Shown here: piece by piece, positions 7,794-16,486 of the stretch
Layout: each line of letters starts with the position of its first letter
Position numbering within the stretch: the first letter of the stretch is position 1
Position numbers and translations under genes: made by a program
Assembly (NCBI RefSeq): GCF_003432035.1
Contig: NZ_QOHO01000019.1
Coordinates: 20,162-84,161, forward strand
Origin: Lacrimispora amygdalina
GTDB lineage: Bacteria; Bacillota; Clostridia; Lachnospirales; Lachnospiraceae
Direction: 5' to 3'
Length of the DNA stretch: 64,000 bases
Notes under the pieces: generated by a model
Database searches by the model: none
Seen by the model: only the letters and a program-made list of their open reading frames with translations
What the model was told of the DNA's origin: nothing

Positions 7794-9350
7794 ATGGCAA
7801 AGCACATGAAAAATCTGGCGGAGTTTTTAAAAAATTACAGCTGTCATTGTCATATCAGTAATGATTACATCATCAGATCATGCCGTTGTCTGGATGGTTT
7901 CCCTGAGTCATTCTGCTCAGATATCATTTACATCGCATATGTCTCAGACCTGCCTGATTCTCCCCCGCTTTCAGAAGCTGTCAATCTTTTACTCATTGGT
8001 AATAAGGAACTGCCCCGCTCCTATGGCGCCGATAATAAAATCAACTGGATTGTCTGTGATCCCAGTCTGGTAACACTGCCAAAGTTAATTAACCTGACAG
8101 AGGAATTCTTTTTCGAGGAACTGACCCTCTATCAGTACAAGGAAGAGATGATCCGCGCGTTAAACGATCCGGATGCCATGAAGAAGATGCTGGAAGTGAC
8201 TTATAAGTATGTCGGAAACCCGTTGAGAGTAATCGATTCCGCCCATAATCCCGTGGTTTCCTGCTGGGATGAAGAGCCGCTTGATGAGCCCCAGTGGATG
8301 GAATATAAGGAGAATCAGACTTTCTCCCAGAAATACAACGATATATGCAACGCTGATTACGCATTTCAACGTCATATGCTCAATTCCCCCACACCGTATA
8401 TTATGAATTATCCTGAAATTTATAAACACCGCCAGCGCATCCTGCGTATCAGACAGAGCCATATGAATATTGCTTTTGTCAGCGAGCTGGAATACAACCG
8501 GCCCTTCACAGAGTTCACCAGTGAAATATTACAGGTCTTCGCCCATTTTGCAGGAATCCGGCTATGTAATGATGCACATTTTTACTGCTCCTACGATTCC
8601 CCATTATCAGAAATACTTCTTTATGTTTTAAAAACACAGCATCCCAATCCGGAAAAGATCAGGCAGCTGATAAAAAAATCCGGTCTTCATTTTAAAAAAT
8701 ACTTATACTTATTCTATATTACAGACAACGGCCTTTTTGACTCCAGGGAGAAAATGGTTTATATTTGTACACTGCTGGATAAATTCTTTACCGGGGGACT
8801 GACTCAGGTGATCGAAGGTAAAATAGTGATCCTTTTGGATTCTGACCAATGCATGAAGTCTCCTCTTGATGATGACCGCCTTAAGAACTTTCTGCAGATA
8901 CTAAGTGCAAATCATATGTTAGCCGGAGTGAGCCGCGCCTTTTTGGACCTTTCACAGGCAGGCCATGCCTTAGAGCAGGCAAAAAAAGCCTTTGATTTTT
9001 CAAGACAAAAGAAAGGCCTGGGGCAATTGTTTTTTTATGAAGATTATATCTTACAAGATCTGGCAGAAACTTATCTGCTTCAAAACCCCCCTGTTCACAT
9101 GGTTGAGCCGGGTATGAATGATCTGATTGAATATGACAGGGTTCATGGTACAGCCTTAATGGAGACACTCACCTGCTACCTGGATCATCAGCTGGATCTG
9201 CACACTGCTTCGGATTGTCTGCATATCCATTTTAATACACTAAAGTACCGCATACAAAAGATTAAAGATATCACCGGCCTTGATTTAAACAAAATTGATA
9301 TTATTATAAGAGTCAGGCTCTCCCTGATTATCCTTAAAGCCATAGAATGA
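7794..9350 (+). CDS. PucR/CdaR-type transcriptional regulator
   Basis: A 518-residue cytoplasmic protein. The last 60 residues, around DLHTASDCLHIHFNTLKYR, form the helix-turn-helix found at the C-terminus of PucR and CdaR regulators. The rest is a long sensor part without a domain I can name, with a GGDEF-like middle region common to this group. Such proteins usually activate purine, sugar-diacid or aromatic catabolic genes in response to a substrate. It is divergent from the flavin oxidoreductase gene (245 bp shared intergenic region), the most likely target. It converges on the DUF3343 gene with only 4 bp between the stops. Confidence 0.75.
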   Translation: MAKHMKNLAEFLKNYSCHCHISNDYIIRSCRCLDGFPESFCSDIIYIAYVSDLPDSPPLSEAVNLLLIGNKELPRSYGADNKINWIVCDPSLVTLPKLINLTEEFFFEELTLYQYKEEMIRALNDPDAMKKMLEVTYKYVGNPLRVIDSAHNPVVSCWDEEPLDEPQWMEYKENQTFSQKYNDICNADYAFQRHMLNSPTPYIMNYPEIYKHRQRILRIRQSHMNIAFVSELEYNRPFTEFTSEILQVFAHFAGIRLCNDAHFYCSYDSPLSEILLYVLKTQHPNPEKIRQLIKKSGLHFKKYLYLFYITDNGLFDSREKMVYICTLLDKFFTGGLTQVIEGKIVILLDSDQCMKSPLDDDRLKNFLQILSANHMLAGVSRAFLDLSQAGHALEQAKKAFDFSRQKKGLGQLFFYEDYILQDLAETYLLQNPPVHMVEPGMNDLIEYDRVHGTALMETLTCYLDHQLDLHTASDCLHIHFNTLKYRIQKIKDITGLDLNKIDIIIRVRLSLIILKAIE

Positions 9351-9354
9351 CGCA

Positions 9355-9630
9355 TCAGGATGATGCGGAGGCCTGAAAACGCTCTATGGGCAGGCTACTA
9401 TATTCTCCTGCTGTCTTTTTATAAATTCCCCTTGGTATAATACTGCCTTGTTCCAGTATTTCAAGAGCTTTCGGGCAGTCTCCCTCCGGCAGACGAAGGC
9501 ATAGTCCACAGCCGGCCGTAATAGCCTCCGGCATGGGCATAACCTTAACCGGTATCTTTTCACCCAGCAATAGTGTCTCAGCCATAATTGAATGGTGTGT
9601 GTTTTGAAATGTTAACAAAATATCTTCCAT
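9355..9630 (-). CDS. DUF3343 protein (putative Se/S carrier-like)
   Basis: A 91-residue protein with the DUF3343 pattern, including the Cys pair in ITAGCGLCLRLP (residues about 38-49). The family is described as putative Se/S carrier-like and is often next to yedF and selD, as here. It is the last gene of the selenium operon, 17 bp after yedF, with a GGAAGGA ribosome site. The cysteine pair could bind persulfide or perselenide, which is inference from the family. Confidence 0.8.
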   Translation of the reverse strand: MEDILLTFQNTHHSIMAETLLLGEKIPVKVMPMPEAITAGCGLCLRLPEGDCPKALEILEQGSIIPRGIYKKTAGEYSSLPIERFQASASS

Positions 9631-9647
9631 AAGGCATTCCTTCCAGT

Positions 9648-10274
9648 TTATATGTTAATGACCGAGCCTGCAAAAGCCATACGCTCTGTAATTGTCATCA
9701 TGTTAACAATCTTACCAACACCAACGGAGTCTTTCACAGAATAGTAATCCGCACATGTTCCGCAGATTTCAATCTGGGTACCTGCTTGTTCCAGTTCACG
9801 CAGATCATCTAATGTATTGGATCCTTCTACCGTGAGGAGGACTCCTGAATTGAAAAATAAAACAACCTTTGGCGGAGTCTTTAACTGGGTGAGCGAAAAC
9901 AAGAACCCTTTTATAAGTATTTTCCCCAGTTCTTCACTTCCCTGCCCCATAGAATCTTTACTGATGACAACGACCAGTCCGCTCTCCTCCCTTTTTACAG
10001 GATTCTGCTCTCCGACAGACTGGACCTGCATCTGTTCTTTCATCTGTTCCTGTACCGGAACCCCTATTGTAACACGGTAACTGCCGGGCTCAATCTTTTC
10101 TTCCCTGACGGTATAGCCCTTTCCTTCTGCCATACTTCTTAAATTATCGCATGCAGGCTGATTATCCACCAACACCTGTAATTCCCCACCCTCTAAAGCA
10201 AGTTCCGCTGCTGCTTTCTTAGCCAGGACTACCGGAACCGGACAGGCCTTTCCCATAGCATCAATTATTTTCAT
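9648..10274 (-). CDS. yedF: sulfurtransferase-like selenium metabolism protein YedF
   Basis: A 208-residue protein with an N-terminal TusA/SirA domain (DAMGKACPVPVVLAKKA, catalytic-type Cys in the CPxP motif) and a C-terminal DsrE-like domain (from about residue 95, ending with EICGTCADYY). This two-domain form is the selenium-linked YedF. ATG 10274 is preferred to ATG 10283, since AGGAG abuts the latter and sits 9 nt before the former. Probable role: handling of persulfide or perselenide between the cysteine desulfurase and SelD. Confidence 0.9.
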   Translation of the reverse strand: MKIIDAMGKACPVPVVLAKKAAAELALEGGELQVLVDNQPACDNLRSMAEGKGYTVREEKIEPGSYRVTIGVPVQEQMKEQMQVQSVGEQNPVKREESGLVVVISKDSMGQGSEELGKILIKGFLFSLTQLKTPPKVVLFFNSGVLLTVEGSNTLDDLRELEQAGTQIEICGTCADYYSVKDSVGVGKIVNMMTITERMAFAGSVINI

Positions 10275-10325
10275 ACCAGTCATCTCCTATTCAATGTTAT
10301 TTCTATTATGGGTAATATCAATACA

Positions 10326-11432
10326 TCAACTGCATAAATCCCGAAGAGCCTTAACGGCCAATTCCACTTCTTCTAAGGTATTCATATGTGAAAAGGAAAA
10401 ACGTACCGCCCCCTTGTCCTTTGTTCCCAGAGCTTCATGCATAAGAGGTGCACAATGAGCTCCCGCACGGACGCAGATATCATACTTTTCATTAAGCTCA
10501 AAGGCCAACTCACTGCTTCCAATATGGGCTGCATTTAAAGCCACTACCGGAGTACGTGTGGTGCTCTCCAAATCACCATAAACCCGGATAGAAGGTATTT
10601 TTCTTAACTCTTCCAGAAAATAATCTGTCAATTCCATGGCCTGGTTTAAAAACAATTCTCTATTACCGCCTACATACCGGACGCCTGCCAGAAGTCCTGC
10701 AATCCCGTGGCTATTTTGTGTGCCGGCCTCCAGCCGCTCTGGCATTTCCTCCGGACCGGTTCTCGAATATGTATTGCTCCCGCTTCCGCCCGTCATCATC
10801 GGTGATATGGAAAATTCCGGTTTTACACATATGCCGCCTGTTCCCTGAGGACCATACAGAGATTTATGTCCGCTAAAACAAAGTGCAGTTATGTTCATTG
10901 CTTTCATATCAATGGGCAAAAGCCCTGCAGACTGGGAAGCATCAACAATAAAAAAGATCCCTTTTCGCTTACAAATTTCTCCAACTGCCGAAATATCATA
11001 ACTATTTCCAGTCACATTGGAAGCGTGCGTCATTACAACCGCCCCGGTATCCGGACGAATTGCTTCCTCCACCTGTTTTATATCCAGTCTTCCTTTTGTA
11101 TCCACTGGAACAATGGTATAATTTCCCGTCCGGTAAACCGGCCGAAGTACACTATTGTGTTCTGCCGCAGTAGTGACAATATGTTTATGGACGGAACCAA
11201 TTGCCTGATTCAGTGCCATGGTGGCATTTTGGCAGAATGCCACATGAACCTCATTCTCACCGCCAAAAAAACGGGCAATCTCCTGTCTTGCATTTGTTAT
11301 ACATCTGAGTCCGGCAAGGGAAGCTTTGTTCACCCCTCTTGATGGATTACCTTGGGTAAGCATTGCGGCTGTAACCGCATCAATTACACATTGCGGTTTA
11401 GGCAATGAAGTAGCAGCGCTATCAAAATACAT
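10326..11432 (-). CDS. cysteine desulfurase/selenocysteine lyase-like aminotransferase class V
   Basis: A 368-residue PLP enzyme. The N-terminus MYFDSAATSLPKP, the Lys region CFSGHKSLYGPQGTGG (Schiff-base Lys) and the C-terminal active-site Cys loop VRAGAHCAPLMHEALGT mark the CsdB/SufS-like group II desulfurases. Start ATG 11432 has AAAGGA 8 nt upstream; a longer frame to 11483 lacks support. In this operon it likely mobilises sulfur or selenium from (seleno)cysteine for YedF and SelD. Confidence 0.88.
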   Translation of the reverse strand: MYFDSAATSLPKPQCVIDAVTAAMLTQGNPSRGVNKASLAGLRCITNARQEIARFFGGENEVHVAFCQNATMALNQAIGSVHKHIVTTAAEHNSVLRPVYRTGNYTIVPVDTKGRLDIKQVEEAIRPDTGAVVMTHASNVTGNSYDISAVGEICKRKGIFFIVDASQSAGLLPIDMKAMNITALCFSGHKSLYGPQGTGGICVKPEFSISPMMTGGSGSNTYSRTGPEEMPERLEAGTQNSHGIAGLLAGVRYVGGNRELFLNQAMELTDYFLEELRKIPSIRVYGDLESTTRTPVVALNAAHIGSSELAFELNEKYDICVRAGAHCAPLMHEALGTKDKGAVRFSFSHMNTLEEVELAVKALRDLCS

Positions 11433-11499
11433 AATATAATCCTTTCTGGCACCAGTTAAAATACCGATATCACCGTCATTCATATGGAATCCGAAATTA

Positions 11500-12408
11500 C
11501 TACTGCAGTTCCTTATAATAATTAAGAAGGTATGTCTGAAACAATTTCTGAACAGGCTGTAAAATCATTTCTTTTTTTGACAGCAAATAAAAGTTTCGTT
11601 TAAAAACAAAATCATTTAATTCAATGGTTTTTATTAGTCCCATTTGTGTATACATGGCTGTAGATGCCCGGGATACAAATGAGATACCGGCTCCGCTGGA
11701 GACAGCCTGTAAAACGCCATGAGTATTATTAAAGCAGCAGACCGTATTTAAATGTTCCAGAGTCAGATTGAGATGAAGAAGGAAATTCTCCAGTTCCTTC
11801 TTTGTCCCGGACCCATCTTCCCTCATAATAAACGGCTGCGTCCGGAGCAGCTTTTTCAACGTTTCTGGTGACAGATTCTGTGGAGTTGAATAACAGGCAG
11901 GAACTGCAAGTACCAGCGTATCATGATAAAATGGTACCTGAACAAACTTGTTTCCGGAAAGTTTTGTACCTGTAATACCAAAATCATAAATGCAGTTAGA
12001 AAGCAGCTTTCCTACCTGTTCGCTGTCACTTTGCCTGACTTTGAACAGGATATCCGGGTAGCTTTTCTGAAATGCTGCAATCAGAGAAGGCAGCAAATAC
12101 TGTGCCGGAACACTGGAAGCCAGTAACGATATTTCACCTTTGATACTGCAGCCTCCCTGTGCCACCGAATGAATGGCCTCATCACGAAGCGCCAGCATAT
12201 TCTGAGCATATACGAAAAAATCCAACCCGCTTTTGGTAGGATAAACTTCCTTTGTGGATCGTATTAACAGCTGTGTGCCCAATTCTTTTTCCAAAGCATT
12301 AATATGGGAACTAATCGTAGGCTGAGATAAATAAATTGTATCAGCCGCTTTAGAAAAACTATTCAACTTAGCCACATAAACAAATGCTTCGAGTTGTTTT
12401 AAATCCAT
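11500..12408 (-). CDS. LysR family regulator of the selenium operon
   Basis: A 302-residue LysR protein: winged helix at residues 1-60 (MDLKQLEAFVYVAKLNSFSK), then a two-lobed effector domain. A LysR subgroup is regularly associated with selD/yedF in clostridia, and the position between selD and the desulfurase gene fits. ATG 12408 with AAAGGT upstream is chosen over TTG 12426. It probably senses selenium status or a sulfur metabolite; the ligand is unknown. Confidence 0.85.
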   Translation of the reverse strand: MDLKQLEAFVYVAKLNSFSKAADTIYLSQPTISSHINALEKELGTQLLIRSTKEVYPTKSGLDFFVYAQNMLALRDEAIHSVAQGGCSIKGEISLLASSVPAQYLLPSLIAAFQKSYPDILFKVRQSDSEQVGKLLSNCIYDFGITGTKLSGNKFVQVPFYHDTLVLAVPACYSTPQNLSPETLKKLLRTQPFIMREDGSGTKKELENFLLHLNLTLEHLNTVCCFNNTHGVLQAVSSGAGISFVSRASTAMYTQMGLIKTIELNDFVFKRNFYLLSKKEMILQPVQKLFQTYLLNYYKELQ

Positions 12409-12453
12409 AGTGACACAACCTTTCAACCAAGATTCATTCCAGTATGAAGGTGA

Positions 12454-13485
12454 TTATCCAAGGACAATCATGTTCTTATCCTGACGTGAAATTACAGAGG
12501 CAACCTTAGAGCTTACTATACTTAAATCAGCCAAATCCTTTAATAACCCTTCCGTATCCCGGGGATCTACACTAAGCAGCAGACCTCCTGAAGTCTGAGG
12601 ATCAAATAATATTTCCTGCATAGGTTGAGATACCTGTTCAAACCGCAGTTTGTCCTGCAAAAACTTCCGGTTTTTCTTACCTCCGCCCGTAATCAGATAT
12701 TCCTCCGCCAAGCGGTACGCTTCTTTTATATAAGGAATTTCTGAGCATTCTACCTGAATGGTATATTCATCTGTAACCATTTCATTTAAATGTCCTAAAA
12801 AGCCAAATCCAGTCACATCTGTACAAGCGTGCAGCCGATATTTTTTTCCTGCATCTGCCGCATACTTATTTAGTGTCTGCATGCTGTTTACCGCCTGCTC
12901 ATAGCTTTCCAGGGAGGCTTCTCCAGCTTTATAGGAGGATGTTACAAGTCCCACTCCCAGGGGCTTGGTAAGTATGATATCATCACCTATACAGCAGGAA
13001 TTGTTTCTCATGATTTTCCGGGGATGGACAATCCCTGTCACAGAAAGACCATATTTGGGTTCCTTATCCGTAATGGAATGTCCTCCGCAGAGAACCCCTC
13101 CTGCTTCTTTTACCTTTTCGGCTCCTCCCCTAAGAATCTCACCTAATATAGCCGGGTCTTCATCCTCAGGAAAGCAGACAATATTAAGGGCAACCTTAAC
13201 TTCTCCACCCATTGCATAAATATCACTTAATGCATTCGCTGCCGCAATTTTTCCAAATAAATAAGGATCCTCCACCATAGGAGGGAAAAAATCAAGAGTC
13301 TGAATAATCGCCAGATCATCTGCCAGGCGATAGACTGCCCCATCATCAGAAGTATCAAATCCCACAATAAGATTCTGGTCGTCAAAAAGAGGTATGTTTA
13401 ATAACGCTTCTTTTAACATACCCTGAGGCAGTTTAGCAATACATCCTCCACAAGAGGTAAACTTATTAATCTTACGTATGTCCAT
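12454..13485 (-). CDS. selD: selenide, water dikinase
   Basis: A 343-residue SelD, close to the usual length. It makes selenophosphate from selenide and ATP for selenocysteine or selenouridine synthesis, or for a labile Se cofactor. The N-terminal active-site region reads KFTSCGGCIAKL, with Cys rather than selenocysteine at the catalytic position. ATP-binding AIRS-like motifs (GGHSITDKEPKYGLSVTG; FDPQTSGGLLL) are intact. ATG 13485 has a GGAGAAGGAG site. It is the first gene of a five-gene operon. selA, selB and the Sec tRNA are not in the window. Confidence 0.95.
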   Translation of the reverse strand: MDIRKINKFTSCGGCIAKLPQGMLKEALLNIPLFDDQNLIVGFDTSDDGAVYRLADDLAIIQTLDFFPPMVEDPYLFGKIAAANALSDIYAMGGEVKVALNIVCFPEDEDPAILGEILRGGAEKVKEAGGVLCGGHSITDKEPKYGLSVTGIVHPRKIMRNNSCCIGDDIILTKPLGVGLVTSSYKAGEASLESYEQAVNSMQTLNKYAADAGKKYRLHACTDVTGFGFLGHLNEMVTDEYTIQVECSEIPYIKEAYRLAEEYLITGGGKKNRKFLQDKLRFEQVSQPMQEILFDPQTSGGLLLSVDPRDTEGLLKDLADLSIVSSKVASVISRQDKNMIVLG

Positions 13486-13514
13486 AGCTTCTCCTTCTCC
13501 TTAAACCAGTCAGC

Positions 13515-13572
13515 ATTGTAGATTGTCTACAATCTACAATTAAATCATAATGGAAACCATGATATTTTACAA
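13515..13572 (-). promoter_or_regulatory. selD operon promoter with a 26-bp palindromic operator
   Basis: On the minus strand: -35 TTGTAA (13572-13567), 17 bp, -10 TATGAT (13549-13544). Directly after the -10, positions 13540-13515 hold a perfect dyad with 12-bp arms, ATTGTAGATTGT and ACAATCTACAAT, around 2 bp. It covers the expected transcription start and first bases. It looks like an operator for a dimeric repressor, or a 5' mRNA hairpin. Confidence 0.6.
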
Positions 13573-13689
13573 GCAAATATTGGTTATATAATTGTTCGTA
13601 TTTATTAATTTTATCTATAAAGCAACCATATTTCAATAACAATGTATCTATTTTCCATAAAACCCATGAAAATCAGCTAAAAATACAAA

Positions 13690-13729
13690 CAAAAAATGCA
13701 CAGTTACGCAAAAGTAACTGTGCATTTTA
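13690..13729 (-). terminator. terminator of the amino acid transporter/activase operon
   Basis: Stem ATGCACAGTTAC pairs with GTAACTGTGCAT around a 6-nt loop; on the minus strand it is followed by a T tract. It lies 30 bp after the activase stop. Confidence 0.8.
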
Positions 13730-13758
13730 ACTTCACATATGATATCTTGTTATAACAT

Positions 13759-14514
13759 TTACACTTTTAATGCTGCTCCAATTGCTCCTGCATAGCGGGA
13801 CAAATGAGAAACATTTACGGGACATCCGGTTTGCAATTCCAGCTCTTTACGAATTCCTTCCATTTGTGCCAGCCCTCCGGTTAAAAGAATGGGAGACTCT
13901 GTCCCGATTCTTCCTGCCAGTGCCATCACTCTTGTCACCACGGACTGAATAATTCCTCCGGCGATTTCCTCACGGGTTTTCCCTGCTGCCAGCAATGATA
14001 CGATTTCTGAATCGGCAAAAACTGCGCACATACTGCTTAGAGTACAACATTTTCCTTCGGTTAACAGCTTTTGAAAATCAGACAAATCCACTCCCATGCG
14101 GTGAGCAGACATCTCAAGAAATCTTCCTGTCCCGGCGGCACATTTATCATTCATTTGAAAGGACAGCACCTTACCATTTTCCACCGAAATCACCTTGGAG
14201 TCCTGGCCTCCAATATCAATGATTGTGCGAACCCCCTGCAAAAGGTAATCTGCCCCTGACGCATGGCAGGTAATCTCTGTTATTTTTTTATGAGCAAAGT
14301 CAATTCCCACTCTTCCGTATCCAGTTGCTCCCACTCGTATTTCATGTTCCTTTGTTTCTGTCTGTTCCAGAAGCTCCCGAAAGACGGTTCTGGCAGTTTC
14401 TTTTGGGTTCCAGCCTGTGGGTTTTACGCAGACTGCGGCAATGGAATCTTCTTTTAACAGGACTCCCTTGCAGGCGGCTGATCCACAGTCAATTCCTACT
14501 GATATCTGTTTCAT
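13759..14514 (-). CDS. acyl-CoA dehydratase activase-like ATPase (HgdC/YjiL family)
   Basis: A 251-residue protein of the ASKHA fold. It shows the phosphate loop VGIDCGSAACKGVL, a second ATP motif TIIDIGGQDSKVI, and the two cysteines that bind one [4Fe-4S] cluster across a homodimer (KCAAGTGRFLE and SSMCAVFADSE). These ATPases inject low-potential electrons into a partner enzyme. The partner is the gene just upstream (4 bp gap), so the pair resembles E. coli YjiL/YjiM and the double-cubane protein with its reductase. It is the last gene of a five-gene operon and oxygen-sensitive by family. Confidence 0.88.
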   Translation of the reverse strand: MKQISVGIDCGSAACKGVLLKEDSIAAVCVKPTGWNPKETARTVFRELLEQTETKEHEIRVGATGYGRVGIDFAHKKITEITCHASGADYLLQGVRTIIDIGGQDSKVISVENGKVLSFQMNDKCAAGTGRFLEMSAHRMGVDLSDFQKLLTEGKCCTLSSMCAVFADSEIVSLLAAGKTREEIAGGIIQSVVTRVMALAGRIGTESPILLTGGLAQMEGIRKELELQTGCPVNVSHLSRYAGAIGAALKV

Positions 14515-14517
14515 TGT

Positions 14518-15675
14518 TTACAACATCTCCACAAACGCACCGGCTCTTGTTGAAAGCTGTCCGATATCTGCTGTTCCATAATCTGTTTCTAATTGGAGGT
14601 AAGGAATGTTTTTCTCTTTTAAAAATGTCTTTACGGTATGAGATTCTACCGCATATGTATGACACGCCTGAAGAGTCATTTCCACTACCCCATCCACATG
14701 GAACTGTTCACACAGCCTTCCTAACAGTTCAAACCGGTTCGGATTGGGTGTCATAATGGAGCAGCCAATCTGCAGGTAGTGCTCTGCAATGTTGGTGATC
14801 GGATCTCCTTCTTCCAAACACTGCCGATCCATCTGCTTGGCTCCGGTACAGTTTTCATAAGCAACGACTACACCGCCTGCTTCTTCAATAACTTTAACCA
14901 CCTTCTCCGTTACTCCTCCCATGGGGCATCCGGTGATGAGAATCCGGGGGGCATCTATAGATACCGGCCGTTCTCCTGCTTCATAGTCTGACTTTATTTG
15001 ATTGATTGCATTTTGGATTTCTTCTGTTTTTTCCTTCCAGTCAAATTTAAACTGAGAACCAAATAGAATCTGAAGCTGGCGCAGACCCGTAATCGGAGGG
15101 GGACACAAGGTGCTTAACTCATACAGCTCTTTTAGAAGTCTCCGTTCTTCGTTGCGTTTATGAATGGCGTCTCTCAGCATATCATCGGTAATTGTGACAC
15201 CAAAGTCTTTTTCTACCCGCTCTTTTAAGCGGACAATTTCTGACCGCCAAAGTGCCTTTGATTCCGGGGTAAACTGATTGCGGGGAAGCTGTAAAATATG
15301 TAAATTTTTCTTCTTGGCCAGCAGTTCATACATCTTTACCTTGCCGTCACAGGTTGTTTCTCCTACCACCAGATCTGCAAAATACATATAAGGACATTTA
15401 TCCGTAACTGCAAAGCCATAGCTTGATTTAATGAGCGGACACAGATTGCCTGGCAGATCTTTTTCCGCATCAGGTATTGTCTCGTCACTGGTGGAACAAA
15501 GGCTTACGGATACCAGCCCCGCCGCCATGAATATCTCAAGAGGTGTGTAAGTACAAAACTGTCCCACCACTCCCTTGCCTGAATCTTTAATTCTCTTTAC
15601 TGCAAGAAACCCGTTTTTTCTGGCCTCAGCAAAACTATCAAATACCTGGGGCAGTTCCTTTTTCATCTCTATCAT
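14518..15675 (-). CDS. double-cubane cluster / 2-hydroxyacyl-CoA dehydratase family protein (YjiM-like)
   Basis: A 385-residue single-chain member of the 2-hydroxyacyl-CoA dehydratase superfamily. It resembles E. coli YjiM in length and in long stretches such as SLCSTSDETI, NLCPLIKSSYGFA, VVGETTCDGK, YENCTGAK and QACHTYAVES. The conserved cysteines in these stretches are the expected cluster ligands. Family members paired with a single activase carry a double-cubane [8Fe-9S] cluster and reduce small molecules; the physiological substrate is unknown. ATG 15675 has AGGAG 7 nt upstream. Its operon with an amino acid ABC transporter suggests an amino-acid-derived substrate (inference). Confidence 0.85.
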   Translation of the reverse strand: MIEMKKELPQVFDSFAEARKNGFLAVKRIKDSGKGVVGQFCTYTPLEIFMAAGLVSVSLCSTSDETIPDAEKDLPGNLCPLIKSSYGFAVTDKCPYMYFADLVVGETTCDGKVKMYELLAKKKNLHILQLPRNQFTPESKALWRSEIVRLKERVEKDFGVTITDDMLRDAIHKRNEERRLLKELYELSTLCPPPITGLRQLQILFGSQFKFDWKEKTEEIQNAINQIKSDYEAGERPVSIDAPRILITGCPMGGVTEKVVKVIEEAGGVVVAYENCTGAKQMDRQCLEEGDPITNIAEHYLQIGCSIMTPNPNRFELLGRLCEQFHVDGVVEMTLQACHTYAVESHTVKTFLKEKNIPYLQLETDYGTADIGQLSTRAGAFVEML

Positions 15676-15727
15676 TGTAAGACTCCTTTCAAAAATGACC
15701 CTCTGATTCCCATAACAGAGAGATAAT

Positions 15728-16465
15728 TTATTTCAGATTATAATCCAGAAAACGTTTCACTCTCTCATCTTCCGGGTTATCCAGTATCTCCTTTGGTGTC
15801 CCATCCGCAATGATGGTACCCTCTGCCATAAACAGGATTCTGGTGGCTATCCTCCGTGCAAACATAATCTCATGAGTAACAAGAATCATGGTAGAGCCAT
15901 CTTCCGCTACTTTCTGAATGGTGTTTAACACCTCTCCTACCAGCTCCGGGTCCAGCGCTGAGGTAGGTTCATCCAATAACAGCACCTCCGGATTAACAGC
16001 CAGAGCCCTGGCTATGCCTACCCGCTGCTGCTGGCCTCCGGAAAGCCTGGAAGGGAAAAAATCCTTCCGTTCCAGCATTCCAACCTTATCAAGCAGCCTT
16101 AAACTGATTTCCTGTGCTTCTTTTTTACTTTTTCCAGCCACGGTTATCAAGGCTTCCATAATATTCTCAATGGCTGTTTTATTTTTGAATAAATTATAAT
16201 TCTGAAAAACCATGGCAGAATGACTTCTCAGCTCCATAATCTCTTTTTTAGAATGTTTCTTTGCATCAATCGAATGGCTGCCGATGCGGATGATTCCACC
16301 GGTTGGCTTTGTTAAATAGTTCAGGCACCGGAGCAATGTTGATTTTCCGGTTCCCGAGGGACCTAGTATCGCTACAATCTCACCTTTGTCAATGGATATA
16401 TTAATATCTTTTAGAATATCTGTCTCTCCGTCAAACGACTTCCATAAATGACTTATTTCAATCAT
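15728..16465 (-). CDS. polar amino acid ABC transporter, ATP-binding protein
   Basis: A 245-residue ATPase of the PAAT (GlnQ/HisP) family. Walker A GPSGTGKST (about 34-42), Q-loop, signature LSGGQQQRVGIARAL and Walker B LLLDEPTSALDPE are intact. It is the third gene of the operon, 22 bp after the binding protein. It energises uptake of a polar amino acid. Confidence 0.92.
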   Translation of the reverse strand: MIEISHLWKSFDGETDILKDINISIDKGEIVAILGPSGTGKSTLLRCLNYLTKPTGGIIRIGSHSIDAKKHSKKEIMELRSHSAMVFQNYNLFKNKTAIENIMEALITVAGKSKKEAQEISLRLLDKVGMLERKDFFPSRLSGGQQQRVGIARALAVNPEVLLLDEPTSALDPELVGEVLNTIQKVAEDGSTMILVTHEIMFARRIATRILFMAEGTIIADGTPKEILDNPEDERVKRFLDYNLK

Positions 16466-16486
16466 TTTCAGTACCTTTCCATCTGC

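Noticed and set aside
10866..11342. 158-residue frame on the plus strand inside the desulfurase gene
   Set aside because: It is the antisense shadow of a clear PLP enzyme and has no ribosome site.
12454..13485. Selenocysteine in SelD itself
   Set aside because: The active-site region reads SCGGCIAKL with ordinary Cys codons and no in-frame TGA.
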